From: Rhizobiales bacterium Y(2018)
Lineage (GTDB): Bacteria; Pseudomonadota; Alphaproteobacteria; Rhizobiales; Aestuariivirgaceae
Assembly: GCA_005502925.1 (NCBI GenBank)
Contig: SCPD01000014.1
Span: forward strand, 144,018 to 208,017
DNA: 64,000 bases
Direction of reading: 5' to 3'
Of the stretch, positions 51,162 through 60,015 are shown piece by piece. The notes under the pieces were generated by a model. The model was not told where the DNA came from, ran no database searches, and worked only from the letters and a program-made list of their open reading frames with translations. The translations under genes and the position numbers were made by a program. How positions within the stretch are numbered: the first letter of the stretch is position 1; each line of letters starts with the position of its first letter.

Positions 51162-51876
51162 CGTCACCGTTCTGGTCTCCATCGGCCGCAATCCTGTTTC
51201 CGGGCGAGTCCGGCGGGCCGCCGCCGACGCGAGCGCGCTGGCGCTGGCGTTGCGGATCGCCGGCAAGGAAGCTGTGGAGGTCGTGCATGCGGGCGACGCT
51301 GCCGCGCCGGGCTTGCGGGACTATCTGGGAATGGGGCTTCCGCGGCTGACGGTGCTGCCGGTTTCCGGGAACGCCAATCCGGCGCCGGCGCTGCTCGGCT
51401 ATCTGCGGCATAGACGGCCGGCGCTCATTCTGACCGGGGAGCGCGCCGAAGCGGGCGAGGCATCCGGGTTCCTGCCTTACTGGCTCGCCGGCGAACTCGC
51501 CGCAACGCTGCTGCCCGAGGTGGTCGATCTGCGAATGGAAGCGGAAGGGTGGGGCGCGATCCTTGCCGCGCCGGGCGGACGCCGGCGGCGCGTATGCGTT
51601 GCCGGATCGCTCGTGGCGACAATGGGCCGTGGCGCAACGGTGGCGCCGCTCGCGGCCTACGGCCAAGCCCGGCGGGGCGAGATCATTTGCGAGCAGACAG
51701 ACACATTCGCGGCGGCGGCCGAGAGCCGGGTCATCAAACCTGCGCGCCCGCGCCCGAAGCGGCTGGTTGCCACTGTGGCTGCACAGGCCGGCAGAGGGCC
51801 GCAGGTCGGCGTCGCTCCGGAAGAAGCCGCCCGCATGATCGCTGATTTCCTCGCCGGACGGGGACTGCTGGTGTGA
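51151..51876 (+). CDS. Electron transfer flavoprotein beta subunit, Dgc-type
   Basis: 241 residues from ATG 51151; a TTG six codons earlier is in frame but has no site. ADASALALALRIAGKEAVEVVHAG at the start of the ETF fold and LILTGERAEAGEASGFLPYWLAGELAATLLPEVVDL aligns with the EtfB GxxxxD/E loop. It is divergent from canonical EtfB and lacks a clear AMP-binding motif. Last gene of the operon, one base from the stop of the convergent GlpD-like gene. Confidence 0.75.
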   Translation: MPANVTVLVSIGRNPVSGRVRRAAADASALALALRIAGKEAVEVVHAGDAAAPGLRDYLGMGLPRLTVLPVSGNANPAPALLGYLRHRRPALILTGERAEAGEASGFLPYWLAGELAATLLPEVVDLRMEAEGWGAILAAPGGRRRRVCVAGSLVATMGRGATVAPLAAYGQARRGEIICEQTDTFAAAAESRVIKPARPRPKRLVATVAAQAGRGPQVGVAPEEAARMIADFLAGRGLLV

Positions 51877-51877
51877 T

Positions 51878-53383
51878 CTATGAGTTCGCCAGTGGAAAAT
51901 TGAACTCGCGCGCCAGGAAATCCCGGTAGTCGCCGGCCTGCCGACGGGCCTCCGCAGCGGACCATCCCGTGATGTCGCGAACGCCGTCGGCCACATCATC
52001 GACGGTGTCCGCGCCCATGCGTTCGCCCCAGCCCGTCTTCACGCGGCGAAACAGCATGTCGGTCAGCGTGCGCGCGTCTTCATGCGTGGCGCCATGACGG
52101 ATTGCGGCCATCGGCAGCTCGTCGGTGTCCTGCGGGCCGGTTATCGGCGGTCGCGCCGCATATGTCAGCGGCCGGGAGGCGCCGGACGGTTGGATCTGGC
52201 TGCCGACAGCCGCCGTGATGGCCCTGCCGGCATGGCGATGAGTCATGATGAGGCCGCCGGAATAGGTGACATAGGCCGGCACGCCGCGGCGACTGAAATC
52301 GTGCAGCTCGCTCGTCATCCCGCCCATCGGCGCCTGAGGATCGAAGGTGCGGGGGCGCACACCGGACCAGGTGTAGAGGACATCCTTCCGACCGAGTTGC
52401 AGGGTGGGAAAGAGATGATTCATCTCCGCCAGAAGATGGCTGATCTCTTCGTCGCGTGTGCGGAAATTCTCGGCGGTCGGTTCCACGGCTGCGTCCATCG
52501 GGCCGAAATAATGGAGATCATCCCAAGGGATCACGTAGAACGGATCACCATCGCGCATGATGGTCTCGAAGCCCTGGCCGCGGAATGCTTCGGGCAGCCG
52601 GACCATGATGTTGGTGCCCTTGGCGCCCTGGTTAAGCCGCGGTATCGGCAGATTGCCGGCGCGCGCCACGTGATCGATCCAGGCGCCGGCCGCATTGACG
52701 AAAGCCTTCGCCTTCACGGTGAAGGCGAGGTCCGTGCGCAAGTCCACGGCCGTAACGGTCCAGAACTGATCGCTCGTGCGCTCCACCTTGTCGACCCGGA
52801 CGTAGTTGCGCGTGACGGCGCCGGCGTCCCGGGCATGCAGGATGGTGTCGAGGCAGATGCGTTCCGGCCAATCGAATTGATATTCGGTGAAACTGAGCAC
52901 GCCGTAGAGATCGCCGGCGTCACGCAGATGGGTGAGGGCCGGATGATGGCGCACTTCGGCTGGAGGGATGTGGCGGATATCCAATGAAACGCCGCCGGGA
53001 TCGAGCTTCTCCAGAAGATTGAGACCGAGCCGCGCCTTCCACACAGGGATCGATCCGTCCTTGTAGAGGGGAGCGAAGAAGGTGAGAGGGCGCACCCGCT
53101 CCGGCGTGGCGCGCACGAAGGCGGAACGCTCGCGCATCGATCGCGCCGCGTGGTCGATGGAGTGCAGCGCGAGCTTCGGATGAAACAGGAAATTGGCCAG
53201 AGAGCGGCCCGGCGAGAAATAGGTCAGGCCGCAATGCTGGAGTCGGCTGGATCGTCCGGAGGTTGCGCCGGCGAAATCCCCTTGCTCCAGCAGGACCGTC
53301 GAAAAGCCGGCCGCCGCCAAATGGCTTGCCGCGCTGGCCCCGATAATGCCCCCGCCGACAATGACGGCGTCGAAAACGGACAT
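51878..53383 (-). CDS. GlpD-like FAD-dependent oxidoreductase
   Basis: 501 residues from ATG 53383 (AAAGGACGC upstream). FAD motif VFDAVIVGGGIIGASAASHLAAAGFSTVLLEQGDFAGATSGRSSRLQHCGLTYF is the glycerol-3-phosphate dehydrogenase type. Later GAWIDHVA, YVIPWDDLHYFGPMDAAVE and VLYTWSGVRPRTFD fit the family. The C-terminal helical domain is short. The substrate is unlikely to be glycerol-3-phosphate given the neighbourhood; an amino acid or amine derivative oxidised with electrons to ETF or quinone is the inference. It carries its own MarR-type operator. Confidence 0.78.
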   Translation of the reverse strand: MSVFDAVIVGGGIIGASAASHLAAAGFSTVLLEQGDFAGATSGRSSRLQHCGLTYFSPGRSLANFLFHPKLALHSIDHAARSMRERSAFVRATPERVRPLTFFAPLYKDGSIPVWKARLGLNLLEKLDPGGVSLDIRHIPPAEVRHHPALTHLRDAGDLYGVLSFTEYQFDWPERICLDTILHARDAGAVTRNYVRVDKVERTSDQFWTVTAVDLRTDLAFTVKAKAFVNAAGAWIDHVARAGNLPIPRLNQGAKGTNIMVRLPEAFRGQGFETIMRDGDPFYVIPWDDLHYFGPMDAAVEPTAENFRTRDEEISHLLAEMNHLFPTLQLGRKDVLYTWSGVRPRTFDPQAPMGGMTSELHDFSRRGVPAYVTYSGGLIMTHRHAGRAITAAVGSQIQPSGASRPLTYAARPPITGPQDTDELPMAAIRHGATHEDARTLTDMLFRRVKTGWGERMGADTVDDVADGVRDITGWSAAEARRQAGDYRDFLAREFNFPLANS

Positions 53384-53415
53384 GATGCGTCCTTTCAAAG
53401 TGTTCTGCCGCATAA

Positions 53416-53435
53416 TCGGTACCATATGGAACAAT
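53416..53435 (-). promoter_or_regulatory. MarR operator site 2
   Basis: On the minus strand TTGACGTAATTGTTCCATATGGTACCGAT: the -35-like TTGACG is followed by ATTGTTCCATATGGTACCGA, 16 of 20 positions matching the ideal site. It starts 33 bp before the GlpD-like ATG and lies about 100 bp upstream of the divergent marR. Confidence 0.65.
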
Positions 53436-53533
53436 TACGTCAACTCGTTCCGTCGTGTCCGGCGGAACAGCTTGAACTCGCGCCGTCTGGCGGCTAGTCG
53501 AGATGCTCCGCATTCAAGCATGCAGGTGGCCCG

Positions 53534-54049
53534 ATGAAAGACACTCCCGCAAAGTTGGCGGCAATCGATACCGATCCCAGTTTCGTCACCCTTCTCGGGC
53601 GGATGATGGAGAACACGGTCGCGCGCGACAGCTATCAGCTGAGCTTGTGGACGAACTTCTTCAATAACCCGGTCTTCGCTCATGTGGAGCGCGAATTCGG
53701 CCTTTTGCGCGACGAGTACAACATCCTGGCCTGTCTGGTGACTTACGGGCCGCTGACCGCAAGCAGCGTCTGCATGGTCACGGGGCGCCCGCGCAATTCG
53801 GTGGGGCGCGGCGTCGACAGGCTGCTGCGCCGCAACTTCATCGCCCGCCGGCCCGACAAGAACGACCGGCGGCGGCTGATCCTGACAATTCTGCCTGGCG
53901 GGCGCAAAGCCCATGAGGCCATCGTTCCGCTTTTCGTCGAACGGGAAAAGATGATGCTCAAGGCGCTCAACCAGCGTGACAGGGTGGCGCTCGCGCGCAT
54001 CATCGCCAAGCTCATGGCATCCAGCGCGGATTGGGCGGAGGTGTTCTGA
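53534..54049 (+). CDS. MarR-family repressor
   Basis: 171 residues. Winged helix: LLRDEYNILACLVTYGPLTASSVCMVTGRPRNSVGRGVDRLLRRNFIARRPDKNDRRRLILTILPGGRKAHEAIVP, a standard MarR DNA-binding region including the DxRxR wing (DKNDRRR). Helical N- and C-terminal dimerisation segments flank it. It lies between two of the three palindromes it probably binds, so autoregulation and control of the whole cluster are inferred. Confidence 0.88.
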   Translation: MKDTPAKLAAIDTDPSFVTLLGRMMENTVARDSYQLSLWTNFFNNPVFAHVEREFGLLRDEYNILACLVTYGPLTASSVCMVTGRPRNSVGRGVDRLLRRNFIARRPDKNDRRRLILTILPGGRKAHEAIVPLFVEREKMMLKALNQRDRVALARIIAKLMASSADWAEVF

Positions 54050-54064
54050 ACTCTTTCCCAAGGA

Positions 54065-54091
54065 TTGACAATTTGTTCCAATTGGAACAAT
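54065..54091 (+). promoter_or_regulatory. MarR operator site 3 within a promoter
   Basis: TTGACA (54065-54070) followed by TTGTTCCAATTGGAACAA, a perfect 18-base palindrome at 54073-54090; 17 of 20 bases match the ideal site. It is 61 bp before the amine-dehydrogenase start. Confidence 0.75.
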
Positions 54092-54151
54092 CATGCACCC
54101 ATGAAGCGCGCAGGCTCAGCATTCCGACCTGCCACTGACCGCGGGTAAGAC

Positions 54152-56182
54152 ATGAGCCAATATGATGCCCTCCTGAAGCCGCTCCGACTGAAGCATCTCG
54201 TGCTGCGGAACCGGATCATGAGCACGGCCCATGCGCCGCGCTATGCCGAGGACGGCATGCCGGCCGAGCGCTACCAGCTCTATCACGAGGAAAAGGCCAA
54301 GGGCGGCATCGCGCTGACCATGTTCGGCGGCTCGTCGACGGTTGCCGTCGACTCGCCGTTGTCGTTCAAGCAGGTCGACCTCAGCGACGACCGCGTCGTG
54401 CCGCACATCGAAAAGATGGCGGCAGGGGTGCATAGGCACGGCGCGGCGGTGTTCTGTCAGATGACCCATCTCGGCCGCCGCGGCAGCTGGGAAGGCCGCG
54501 AATGGCTGCCGCTGATCGGCCCCTCATCGAATCGCGAGATTCTGCATCGCTCCTTCGCCAAGGAGATGGAGGACTGGGATTTTCGTCGCGTGATCGAGAA
54601 TTTCGCCGATGCGGCGGAACGCTGCCGCAAGGGCGGACTCGACGGCATCGAGATCATCGCCGCCGCGCATCATCTGATCGACAGTTTTCTGTCACCGGCC
54701 ATCAATCAGCGCACCGACCGCTATGGGGGCTCGCTGGAGAACCGCATGCGATTTGGCATGGAAGTGCTCGAAGCCATCCGGGCGCGCGTTGGCTCCGACT
54801 TCATCGTCGGCATGCGCCTGGCAGGCGACGAGTTGCTGGAGGGCGGCCTCGATGCCGCCGAATGCCTCAAGATCGCGGCTGGATACGCCAATTCCGGCCT
54901 GATCGATTTCCTCAACATCTACCAGTCGCATGGCGATACGTTCCGTGGGCTGGTGACGCTGATGCCCGACATGGCTTTTCCACCGGCCCCCTACCTCTAT
55001 CTGGCGAGCGCGGTGAAGGGCGAAGTCGACATTCCGATATTCCATGCTTCCGCCATCCGCGACCTGGCGACCGCCGCGCGCGCCATCGAGGAGGGGCATG
55101 TCGACATGGTGGCGATGACCCGCGCGCATATCGCGGACCCATATATCGCCCGCAAGCTGATGGAAGGGCGCGCCGACGACATTCGTCAGTGCGTCGGAGC
55201 GAATATGTGCGTCGACAGCGAGAATGGTGCTGTCTGCATCCAGAATGCCGCAACCGGGCGGGAAAAGCATATTCCGCACATTGTCCGTAAGGGAGTGGCC
55301 CGCAAACGCGTGGTGGTGATCGGCGGCGGACCGGGGGGGCTCGAAGCCGCGCGGGTATCGGCGCTGCGGGGGCATGAGGTCGTCCTGTTCGAACGTTCCG
55401 GGCGATTGGGCGGCCAACTCAATCTGGCCAAGAATGTTGCCTGGCGTGAAGGCCTCTCCGGTATCGTGCGCTGGCTGGAAATGCAGATCGGCAAGGAAGG
55501 CGTCGATATCCGCCTCAACACCGGCGCCACGATGCAGCTGGTGCAGGCCGAGGCCCCGGACATTGTCGTGATCGCGACCGGCGGCTCGGCGAAACCGCCG
55601 GGCTTCGAAGGGGGCGAGTTGGCCATATCGGCGTGGTCCCTGTTGTCCGGCGAGAGCCAGGCGGGAACCAATGTGCTGGTCTATGACGAGATCGGCAGCC
55701 AAGTGGGCGTCGGCTGCGCCGATTATCTCGGCACCCGCAAGGCATTGGTGGAGCTGGTCACGCCGGACCGCCATGTCGGCGAGCAGGTGGGCAGTACCGC
55801 CCAGGTGCATCATCTCAAGCGCCTTTATCAGAACGACGTGGTGCTGACGCCGAATGTCCGGGTGATCCGGGCCTACAAGGAAGGCAACGGGCTGGTGGCG
55901 GTGCTGCGCAACGAATACACCGACAGCATGGAGGAACGCAGCGTCGACCAGATCGTCTACGATCTCGGCAGTCAGCCGGTGGACGATCTCTACTGGTCGC
56001 TGCGTCCGGATTCCGTGAATCTCGGCGAGGTCGATTATGACGAGCTGATCGCCGATCATCCGCAGGCCGTGCGCAGAAATCCGGAGGGGCGCTTCCAGCT
56101 GTTTCGCATCGGTGATGCCGTCCACAGCCGGAACGCGCACGCGGCCATGTATGATGCCGTCCGCCTGATGAAGGACTTGTGA
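54152..56182 (+). CDS. DgcA/StcD-like NADH:flavin oxidoreductase family amine demethylase
   Basis: 676 residues. N-terminal old-yellow-enzyme barrel (FMN): YDALLKPLRLKHLVLRNRI, CQMTHLGRRG, and the substrate-site region AAAHHLIDSFLSPAINQRTDRYGGSLENRMRF. Iron-sulfur region CVGANMC...C at 347-362. Then an FAD/NAD domain from about 383, RKRVVVIGGGPGGLEAARVSALRG. This is the trimethylamine-dehydrogenase architecture shared by dimethylglycine demethylase DgcA and N-methylproline demethylase StcD, and the length agrees. At the expected second cluster cysteine there is Ala350. It likely oxidises an N-methylated amine and passes electrons to the EtfAB/DgcB chain. Confidence 0.85.
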   Translation: MSQYDALLKPLRLKHLVLRNRIMSTAHAPRYAEDGMPAERYQLYHEEKAKGGIALTMFGGSSTVAVDSPLSFKQVDLSDDRVVPHIEKMAAGVHRHGAAVFCQMTHLGRRGSWEGREWLPLIGPSSNREILHRSFAKEMEDWDFRRVIENFADAAERCRKGGLDGIEIIAAAHHLIDSFLSPAINQRTDRYGGSLENRMRFGMEVLEAIRARVGSDFIVGMRLAGDELLEGGLDAAECLKIAAGYANSGLIDFLNIYQSHGDTFRGLVTLMPDMAFPPAPYLYLASAVKGEVDIPIFHASAIRDLATAARAIEEGHVDMVAMTRAHIADPYIARKLMEGRADDIRQCVGANMCVDSENGAVCIQNAATGREKHIPHIVRKGVARKRVVVIGGGPGGLEAARVSALRGHEVVLFERSGRLGGQLNLAKNVAWREGLSGIVRWLEMQIGKEGVDIRLNTGATMQLVQAEAPDIVVIATGGSAKPPGFEGGELAISAWSLLSGESQAGTNVLVYDEIGSQVGVGCADYLGTRKALVELVTPDRHVGEQVGSTAQVHHLKRLYQNDVVLTPNVRVIRAYKEGNGLVAVLRNEYTDSMEERSVDQIVYDLGSQPVDDLYWSLRPDSVNLGEVDYDELIADHPQAVRRNPEGRFQLFRIGDAVHSRNAHAAMYDAVRLMKDL

Positions 56183-56183
56183 A

Positions 56184-57146
56184 ATGTCGGCGGAGTCTCG
56201 CATGAGATTCCTCACCGCCGCCGAGGTTCACCGGCTTCTCGCCTTTCCGGCGCTCATCGCCGCCTTGCGTCAGAGCCACCGCGGTCCGGCACCGGCTGTC
56301 GAGACCTCGTTGCTCCAGGATCCCGATCCCAAGTCGGCCAACCGCTTCAATGTCCTGAATGCCTGGGCGGCCGGGGAGCATATCGGCACCAAGCTCGTCT
56401 CGATCTTTCCCGGCAATGACGCGTCGGGCACCGGTCTGCCCTCGATCCAGGGAGTCTATGTGCTGTTCGAGGCCGCGCATGGCGCGCCGGTGCTCGTCGC
56501 CGACGGGACGGCGCTGACTTTACGCAAGACGGCCGCCGATTCGGCCCTCGGGGCATCCTATCTGGCGCGGCTCGATGCCGAGACGCTCCTGATGGTCGGC
56601 GCCGGCGCCCTGGCACCCTATGTCATCGAGGCCCATCGCGCGGCCCGGCCCTCGCTTCGCAGGGTGATGCTCTGGAACCGGCAGATCGACCGCGCGGCGG
56701 CATTGCGGTGCCAGCTCGAATCGCAAGGCATCGTGGCGGAGGTGGCGGCCGATCTTGAAACGGCCGTCGCTTCGGCCGACGTCATCGCTTGCGCCACAAT
56801 GTCCGCCGAGCCACTGGTGAGGGGCGCCTGGCTGCGGCCTGGCACCCATCTCGACTTGATTGGCGGCTGGCGGCCGGACATGCGGGAAACCGACGACGAA
56901 GCGGTGCGGCGCGCAGAGGTTTATGTCAATGCGCGCGAACTGGCGGCGGGGTGTGGCGACCTCGTCCATCCGATCGCTAGCGGTATGTTCTCATGGTCGA
57001 GCGTGCGGGGCGATCTCTATGACCTGTGCAATGGTCGCGTCGCGGGACGCCACGGCAACGAAATCACGCTCTACAAGAATGCCGGGGGCGGCCATCTCGA
57101 TCTCTTCACGGCCCAGTATCTGGCGCGCCTCTCCGCGACCCCTTGA
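56184..57146 (+). CDS. Ornithine cyclodeaminase/mu-crystallin-family protein
   Basis: 320 residues, one base after the previous stop. FLTAAEVHRLLAFPALIAALRQSHRG, then NRFNVLNAWAAGEHIGTKLVSIFPGND, AALTLRKTAADSALGASYLA and a Rossmann segment TLLMVGAGALAPYVIEAHRAARP. These are the family's conserved blocks (substrate Arg/Lys in LRKTAA and GTKL). Members are NAD(P)-dependent imine reductases, ornithine cyclodeaminases, or alanine dehydrogenases. In this cluster it could reduce or hydrolyse the imine formed by the upstream flavoenzyme. Confidence 0.85.
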   Translation: MSAESRMRFLTAAEVHRLLAFPALIAALRQSHRGPAPAVETSLLQDPDPKSANRFNVLNAWAAGEHIGTKLVSIFPGNDASGTGLPSIQGVYVLFEAAHGAPVLVADGTALTLRKTAADSALGASYLARLDAETLLMVGAGALAPYVIEAHRAARPSLRRVMLWNRQIDRAAALRCQLESQGIVAEVAADLETAVASADVIACATMSAEPLVRGAWLRPGTHLDLIGGWRPDMRETDDEAVRRAEVYVNARELAAGCGDLVHPIASGMFSWSSVRGDLYDLCNGRVAGRHGNEITLYKNAGGGHLDLFTAQYLARLSATP

Positions 57147-57151
57147 GGCCC

Positions 57152-57985
57152 TCATTCCACCGGCGCCGGGCTTATCCTGAGCGTGGTGATCTGGTGGCGG
57201 CGCTTGCGCATGACCTCGAAGCGGAAGCCATGGAAGGTGAAGGCTTGGCCGGCGTCGGGGATCATGCGTGCTTCATGCACCACGAGACCGGCGATGGTCG
57301 TCACTTCCTCGTCCGGCAAGTGCCAGTCGAGGGTGCGGTTCAGGTCGCGGATCGGCACCGCGCCGTCGATGATGACCGAACCGTCCTTCTGCTTGCGGAT
57401 GCGCGGGCGCTCGGCGTCATGCTCATCGGAAATGTCGCCGACGATCTCCTCGATGACGTCCTCGAGGGTGACGAGACCCATCACCTCGCCATATTCATCG
57501 ACCACCAGCGCGAAATGCGATTTGCGCCGCAGGAAGGCGGCGAGCAGGTCCGACACGCGCCGCGTGTCGGGTACGAACCAGGGCGGCTTGACGATCGCCT
57601 CGATGGCGATCCCGGATGCATCGCCCTCACGCTCGAGCAGCGCGGCGAAGAGATCCTTCACATGCAGGACGCCGATGATGTTGTCGGGACTGTCCTTCCA
57701 TACCGGCACACGGCTGTGGCCGCTCTTCAGGACTTCCTTGATGATCTCGTCCGGCGTCATCGCCACGTCGACCATCGTCATCTTGGTGCGATGGACCATG
57801 ACGTCGAAGACTTCGAGCTCCGAAAGGTCGAGGACGCCGCCCAGCATGTCGCGGTCCTTCTTGACGACCGCGCCCTCTTTCAGATGCTGATCGATGGCGC
57901 CGCGCAGTTCTTCCTGCACGGTCTGCGACCTGGCGAGGCCCAGCCTTTCCAGGAGACGTTTGAAGCCGCGCTGCAGCGCCGTCAT
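57152..57985 (-). CDS. CorC/HlyC-family CBS-domain protein without membrane domain
   Basis: 277 residues. A CBS pair (VMVHRTKMTMVDVAMTPDEIIKEVLKSGHSRVPVWKDSPDNIIGVLHVKDLFAAL, then VSDLLAAFLRRKSHFALVVDEYGEVMGLVTLEDVIEEIVGDISDEHD) and a C-terminal transporter-associated domain ending FTFHGFRFEVMRKRRHQITTLR. Compared with the membrane relatives next to aroB in many alphaproteobacteria, the N-terminal DUF21 membrane domain is missing. ATGA overlap with aroB shows the short start is genuine. Implicated in Mg/Co homeostasis. Confidence 0.85.
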   Translation of the reverse strand: MTALQRGFKRLLERLGLARSQTVQEELRGAIDQHLKEGAVVKKDRDMLGGVLDLSELEVFDVMVHRTKMTMVDVAMTPDEIIKEVLKSGHSRVPVWKDSPDNIIGVLHVKDLFAALLEREGDASGIAIEAIVKPPWFVPDTRRVSDLLAAFLRRKSHFALVVDEYGEVMGLVTLEDVIEEIVGDISDEHDAERPRIRKQKDGSVIIDGAVPIRDLNRTLDWHLPDEEVTTIAGLVVHEARMIPDAGQAFTFHGFRFEVMRKRRHQITTLRISPAPVE

Positions 57986-59118
57986 CTTGCCGCTTGTTCC
58001 TCCGCGAGGAAGGCTAGCACGTCGCTCTCGTTGATGTCGCGCGCGATGAACGCCTCGCCGATGCCGCGCACCAGGATGAAAGTGAGCTTGCCCGCCACCG
58101 CTTTCTTGTCCTGGCGCATGATCTCGATAAGCTTCTCAGGTCCCGGCAGGTCGCCCGGAATATCGGCAAGCCGGGTCGGCAGGCCGACGGAGCGCAGATG
58201 CGCCTCGGCGCGCTCGGCGAGACTCTTGGCGCAGAGGCCGAGCTTCTCCGAGAAGCGGAAGGCCTGCGCCATGCCGATCGCCACCCCCTCGCCATGGAGA
58301 AGGCGGCTCGAATAGCCGGTCGCCGCCTCGAGCGCGTGGCCGAAAGTATGGCCGAGATTGAGCAGCGCCCTGACACCGGTCTCGGTCTCGTCCTCAGTGA
58401 CGATATGCGCCTTCATCTCGCAACTCTTGGTGATCGCCTTGATGCGCGACTGGGCGTCGCCGGCAAACAGCGACCGGGCATTGGCTTCGAGCCAGGCGAA
58501 GAAGGGCGCATCGCCGAGGAGGCCATATTTGGCGACTTCGGCATAACCCGCCGCGAGCTCGCGTTTGGGCAGCGTGTCGAGGAGCGCGATGTCGATCAGC
58601 ACGGCGCGCGGCTGATGGAAGGCGCCGATGAGATTTTTGCCGTGAGCTGAGTTGATGCCGGTCTTGCCGCCGACCGAGGAATCGACCTGCGCCAGCAAGG
58701 TGGTGGGGATCTGGATGAAGTCGACGCCGCGCCTGAGAATCGCCGCGGCAAAGCCGGTGAGATCGCCGATGACGCCTCCGCCGAAGGCGATGACGATGTC
58801 GCGCCGCTCGATGCCGGCGGCGAGCAGCGCATCGCAGGTCTCAGCGAGATGGCGGTAGCTCTTGGTTGCCTCGCCCGAGGGCAGGACGATGGCGCGCGAG
58901 GTGATGCCTTCCGCCTCGAGGCTCTTGCGCAAGGCATCGAGATGGAGGCCGGCGACGGTGCTGTCGGTCACGATGGCGGTGACGGGACGCTTGAGGAAGG
59001 GCTTGATGCGTTTGCCCGCCTCGGCAAGGAGGCCTGCGCCGATGGCGATCTCGTAGCGCCGCGCCCCGAGCTCGACAGGGACGGTGGTGGAAGGGTGAAG
59101 CGCCTCAGCGTTGCTCAT
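57982..59118 (-). CDS. aroB: 3-dehydroquinate synthase
   Basis: 378 residues. [64 protein letters not shown] is the diagnostic NAD/Zn region; [34 protein letters not shown] carries zinc-ligand His residues. It converts DAHP to 3-dehydroquinate in the shikimate pathway. Its start overlaps the aroK end by 14 bases and its stop overlaps the CorC start, so aroK-aroB-corC form one translationally coupled unit. Confidence 0.97.
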   Translation of the reverse strand: MSNAEALHPSTTVPVELGARRYEIAIGAGLLAEAGKRIKPFLKRPVTAIVTDSTVAGLHLDALRKSLEAEGITSRAIVLPSGEATKSYRHLAETCDALLAAGIERRDIVIAFGGGVIGDLTGFAAAILRRGVDFIQIPTTLLAQVDSSVGGKTGINSAHGKNLIGAFHQPRAVLIDIALLDTLPKRELAAGYAEVAKYGLLGDAPFFAWLEANARSLFAGDAQSRIKAITKSCEMKAHIVTEDETETGVRALLNLGHTFGHALEAATGYSSRLLHGEGVAIGMAQAFRFSEKLGLCAKSLAERAEAHLRSVGLPTRLADIPGDLPGPEKLIEIMRQDKKAVAGKLTFILVRGIGEAFIARDINESDVLAFLAEEQAAR

Positions 59119-59698
59119 TGGTCAGTCGGTCCCAACCCGGCCAGCGGGCCAGGGTCTTGATGATGGTGTTGACGATGGATGTATGGGCCACATCGCGGCT
59201 GTCGACCGTGATATCGGCTTCGGCATAGACGGGATAACGTTCGTCGATCAGCTTGCGCATGACACCCTCGGGATCGTCATTCTGCAAAAGCGGCCGGTTG
59301 GAACGCCGGCGCACCCGGCGCATCAAGAGGTCGAAGTCGGCCCTGAGCCAGATCGAGATGCCGTGGGAGCGGATGGCGCTGCGGGTGTCGGCATTCATAT
59401 AAGCGCCACCGCCGGTGGCGAGCACCTGGGCGCCGTTTTCGAGGAGGCGGGCGATCACCTTGCGTTCGCCGTCGCGGAAATAGGCCTCGCCATGCTTGGC
59501 GAAAATCTCCGGGATGGTCTGCCCGGCGGCGATCTCGATCTCGTGGTCGGCGTCGACGAAAGTGAGGCCGAGCTTCTCGGCGAGGCGGCGGCCGACCGTC
59601 GTCTTGCCGGCACCCATAAGGCCCACCAGCACGATGGGATGGCCATCGAGGCGCTGACGGACGAGAGCTGTATCCTTGCTTAGCGAGCGGCGGGCCAT
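59105..59698 (-). CDS. aroK: Shikimate kinase
   Basis: 197 residues. P-loop [22 protein letters not shown] (shikimate Asp), FRDGERKVI with the substrate Arg, GGGAYM, and [21 protein letters not shown] for the lid region. It phosphorylates shikimate. First gene of the aroK-aroB-corC unit. The C-terminal 20 residues beyond the kinase fold are not conserved in my view. Confidence 0.96.
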   Translation of the reverse strand: MARRSLSKDTALVRQRLDGHPIVLVGLMGAGKTTVGRRLAEKLGLTFVDADHEIEIAAGQTIPEIFAKHGEAYFRDGERKVIARLLENGAQVLATGGGAYMNADTRSAIRSHGISIWLRADFDLLMRRVRRRSNRPLLQNDDPEGVMRKLIDERYPVYAEADITVDSRDVAHTSIVNTIIKTLARWPGWDRLTNEQR

Positions 59699-59871
59699 GC
59701 GTGTTGACTATGAGTTCACTGCCTCGCGGGGATAGCGCATTCCAGGGGCGAGGGGAATTGCGGAAGGGCTCTAGGAAATTTTATCGCCACATTGTGATTC
59801 TGAGATGCCTGAATCACTTGGCGCGGCCGTCACAATCAGGCAAAAGGGCGCCGGGTAGAGAAGGACGTGTC

Positions 59872-60015
59872 GTGCCTGATACTGTTCGCTTTCTGTTAAT
59901 CATCGCGTGCTTGGCTGGTGCCGTTTACGGGGCTGCCTGGGGCTTGGCAAACTATCCCCCGGAACAGACCGAGATCGTCAAGGCGCTACCGCATGAAAAA
60001 ATCAGAGCGCAATGA
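59872..60015 (+). CDS. 47-residue single-helix membrane peptide
   Basis: GTG start at 59872 with AAGGAC upstream. VPDTVRFLLIIACLAGAVYGAAWGLANYPPEQTEIVKALPHEKIRAQ: one hydrophobic helix then a Pro-rich amphipathic tail. It overlaps the xerD start by 23 bases. Its frame, length and position next to xerD and aroK suggest a real small gene. No function known to me. Confidence 0.6.
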   Translation: MPDTVRFLLIIACLAGAVYGAAWGLANYPPEQTEIVKALPHEKIRAQ

